This document shows, piece after piece, positions 61,700 to 64,000 of a stretch of DNA of 64,000 nucleotides. The DNA lies in NCBI GenBank assembly GCA_012845835.1, contig JABAKD010000104.1, forward strand, positions 129,155 through 193,154, in the 5' to 3' direction. The translations under genes and the position numbers were made by a program. The stretch is from Undaria pinnatifida. Taxonomy: Eukaryota > Sar > Phaeophyceae > Laminariales > Alariaceae. The notes beneath the pieces are model-generated. The model had not been told where the DNA came from and did not search any database. It was given only the letters and a program-made list of their open reading frames with translations. Position 1 is the stretch's first letter; the number at the start of each line of letters is the position of its first letter.

Positions 61700-62700
61700 A
61701 TATGTAAACAAAGAGAGGTTGTCTTGCGTCCATCGTGTTCATCCTGAAGGTCCTAACACTAGAGTGAGTAGTAGTAACGGCCGATGAAGCAATACTCTAG
61801 AGACTCCACGGTACGGTTGTGTGCGTTGTGGACTCTTGGCCCGAAACAATCGCTCCACTACGAACAGAACAGCACCTTTCTTCCTCCTTATCCTCATACC
61901 AATGCACGAAGACTTGGGTTCTAGCGCCGACAATGCACTGACTACCTCATTTCGTACGCCACTGCCCTCAAAAAGGCATCAAGCGAAAGCGTTGACACGG
62001 CCACCCTAAGCGGCGTCTCCTCTTCGCAAGGGCCGCACAGCGAACGATCAATGAGGACCGCGCACGCGGGGTGCAGCCATCACGAGTGGGAGTAGTCGCG
62101 GACCAGGCCGCGGCCAGCAATGCGTTTCTTGTATTTTTTTGTTGTTCCGAAACTGGTAACCGGTACATTATTAACATATTTTTTCTTCTGCTCTTGCCAT
62201 CAATCATTTGCGATGATTTTGTTAGTCTTTCTGTCATATCTATTTAGTGAAATATTTTGCGAAACGCTGTAGTCTGTGACCACGTGACCACACTGGGTTA
62301 GCTGGTTTAGGTCAATGACTGTCGACAGCAGTTACTCTCGCAAGCCATAACCATAACCACAAACGAGGTTGCCACTTCTTCTAGAAAATGGTTGATGCAC
62401 GCTGTGTATATAGGCCGCGAACGGGTCTGTACTGCTGTGTCCCTTATTTTGATTGGTTGGGTTAGGGCTAGGAGTAGCGTTAGAAGTTTATTTCATGCCA
62501 ACCATTTCCCCGAATAAGTTGTGAACTAATACTACTTTCAGCGATGAACCTGCTGGCAGGTGTTCGGTCCCCGTGAACACCCTAAAGACACGAAAACCGT
62601 TACGCAGAACGTTGCCAAGAAATTTGTCTGCAATCTAATCATCCATCGGTACCGGTATTTTTTACGACCAGCGTCGCCCAACACGAAACAGCAGTATACT
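61700..62700. other. Probable intron or 5' flank of copy B
   Basis: 62450-62680 matches 29640-29850 of the copy A first intron (GGTTGGGTTAGGG, GGCAGGTGTTCGGT). No signal-peptide exon found here. Confidence 0.45.
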
Positions 62701-62744
62701 ACTACTGCTGTACGACTAGTAGTAGCCGCGTATTAATAGTAACT

Positions 62745-62975
62745 ATTGAAATCAAAGGCCGTAGGTTTAAACCCCGCAAATGACTCCTTCATGCGACGCA
62801 TTGACAGACAGACCCACAGCAGTGCGAGGTGGCGGAATATTACAAATATTTGGCGACACGACGAGCATAATAATAAAAAGCTGAAAGGTGGGAATGCTGT
62901 ATGAACCCGACGCGCGATAAAAATGAAGGCAAGCACCGGCGGGGGAGGAGAGAAGACACCTCTGACCACGGCTAT
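62745..62975 (+). mobile_element. SINE-like element
   Basis: B-box-like AGGTTTAAACCCC, GCGCGATAAAAATGAAGGCA, CTCTGACCACGGCTA. Matches the 29.83-30.17 kb copy by position in the duplication. Confidence 0.6.
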
Positions 62976-62984
62976 ATTATCAAA

Positions 62985-63072
62985 ATTAAAATTCACTCCA
63001 GCTGTGAGATCGAATATTTTGTCGAAACACATCTTTGCGAGCTGTGTGTGATACTCCGATCGCGCGTCTATA
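62985..63072 (+). mobile_element. TIR/G-rich element terminal fragment
   Basis: AAAATTCACTCCAGCTGTGA and CTCCGATCGCGCGTCTATA; truncated after about 85 nt, between two SINE-like copies. Confidence 0.6.
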
Positions 63073-63149
63073 TATGCCAGAAGGTTACTGACGGTAAAAC
63101 ATCTTGAACGAGTTGAGAGCTCTGAAAAGAATAAAGGCGAGAAATGCCG

Positions 63150-63480
63150 ATAAAAATGATGGTGCCGGGGTCGCCCCGCCCGGTGGTGAGGTTATTACCC
63201 TCGATTGCTTGCTGACGAAGTTGCTTTTGAGGCTCAAAAAAAAAAACCTTGAGGGTCGGACTTTGGTGTTCACGTTGCAAAATGACAATGAAGGGAATCA
63301 ACCAACTAACTAGACTAATTAACTAGACCTATGTATCTGCTCAGAGCACCTAAAATCGTGGTTAGGCACTCGTCTATGCTTGCGAGTCGACGGCGGGAAT
63401 ATATAGGCTGGAATCTTCCCGCGATAAAAGTTGAGGCGCGTACTCCGGGGGGGGGGGGGGGGGGAGCCTGCGTAGTGAAG
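63150..63480 (+). mobile_element. SINE-like element, diverged
   Basis: TCGCCCCGCCCGGTGGTGAG head, TTGAGGGTCGGA, then CCCGCGATAAAAGTTGAGGC and a G tract at about 63449-63465. Confidence 0.5.
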
Positions 63481-64000
63481 CCGGATCTGAGTCGAACGGT
63501 ACCATAATAAGGGTTATGCCCCTTTATATGGTGCGGTGGATCGAGGTCTGTCGCGCGATTGACACACCCTCCTGTTCCATGCGATCATAGAAAGGGCTTC
63601 GCGTTGCTTAGACTAAACATTCCGATATGAATCTCCAATGGGATGGTGTTAGACATGTGTCATGCTGCGTCAAACAAACCGCCTCGTAGCTTGTTGTTGT
63701 CAGCGAGGTGCAGAGTCGCTCGTGCTACAATAATAATAGCGGCTCAGACCCGGTGGTAACGAGAACTGGGGGTACTTCCCTACAGTAGCCTCGGTCATGA
63801 TAATCAATGACCTACGTCGTCTGGCGATGGAACCCAATGGAGAAAGAAAACGCGAGGAGATAGTAGAAGGGATGAGTAAAATGAATTCGAATGAAATCAT
63901 ATGGCGTTTTCTGTGGACAATGGATGGATTGCGTGAACTGCTTCCCTGTAAGTTATTAACGCTGTCGTTGCTGTTGCACGAGTTCCCCCAATCATTTCCA

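Larger units (their letters stand above)
48700..63400. repeat. Segmental duplication, copy B side
   Basis: Partner of the 7.3-30.4 kb block, carrying the second gene copy. The match probably runs beyond the window on the right. Coding exons and short intron tracts are the best conserved parts. Confidence 0.85.

Overview
The window is nuclear DNA of a eukaryote. It is repeat-rich and gene-poor, with GT-AG introns, low-complexity G/C tracts, SINE-like and MITE-like elements, and CCCTAA (TTAGGG-type) telomere-like blocks inside a minisatellite. The only well-supported genes encode secreted proteins joining a right-handed parallel beta-helix to a WSC domain. Both domains, and proteins combining them, are known from brown algae. 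With the long introns this makes a brown alga or related stramenopile the best guess, but that is inference and not proven here.

Main result. Two paralogous copies of one many-exon gene lie in tandem on the minus strand. Copy A (36054 down to 9057) has 13 exons coding for 493 aa: signal peptide, beta-helix, Pro/Ser/Thr-rich linker, WSC domain, stop. Copy B (60490 down to 50304) has the matching 12 downstream exons (462 aa); its signal-peptide exon is not in the window and probably lies beyond 64000. The models were built by hand. The exons keep frame, splice phase and length in both copies, except for in-frame 3-nt and 18-nt differences, while most intron sequence has diverged. The duplication includes flanks: about 7.3-30.4 kb matches about 48.7-63.4 kb. 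Copy A's last intron, which cuts the WSC domain, is 10.1 kb and full of repeats; in copy B it is 2.3 kb.

Layout: 0-7 kb repeats and unassigned ORFs; 7.3-9 kb 3' flank of copy A; 9-36 kb copy A, with its long introns full of SINE-like and TIR elements and short duplications; 36-37.9 kb upstream sequence; 37.9-40.1 kb minisatellite of AAGCTT-containing units with telomere-like blocks; 40.1-42.2 kb decayed Ty1/copia pol on the minus strand; 42.7-45.3 kb TIR elements with G-rich cores; 45.6-46 kb two tRNA-like heads in inverted orientation; 46.1-48.5 kb short coding-like minus-strand ORFs of unknown origin; 48.7-50.3 kb 3' flank of copy B; 50.3-60.5 kb copy B; 60.5-64 kb its upstream intron or flank, with SINE-like and TIR elements. 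I saw no rRNA, canonical tRNA, CRISPR array or bacterial-type operon.
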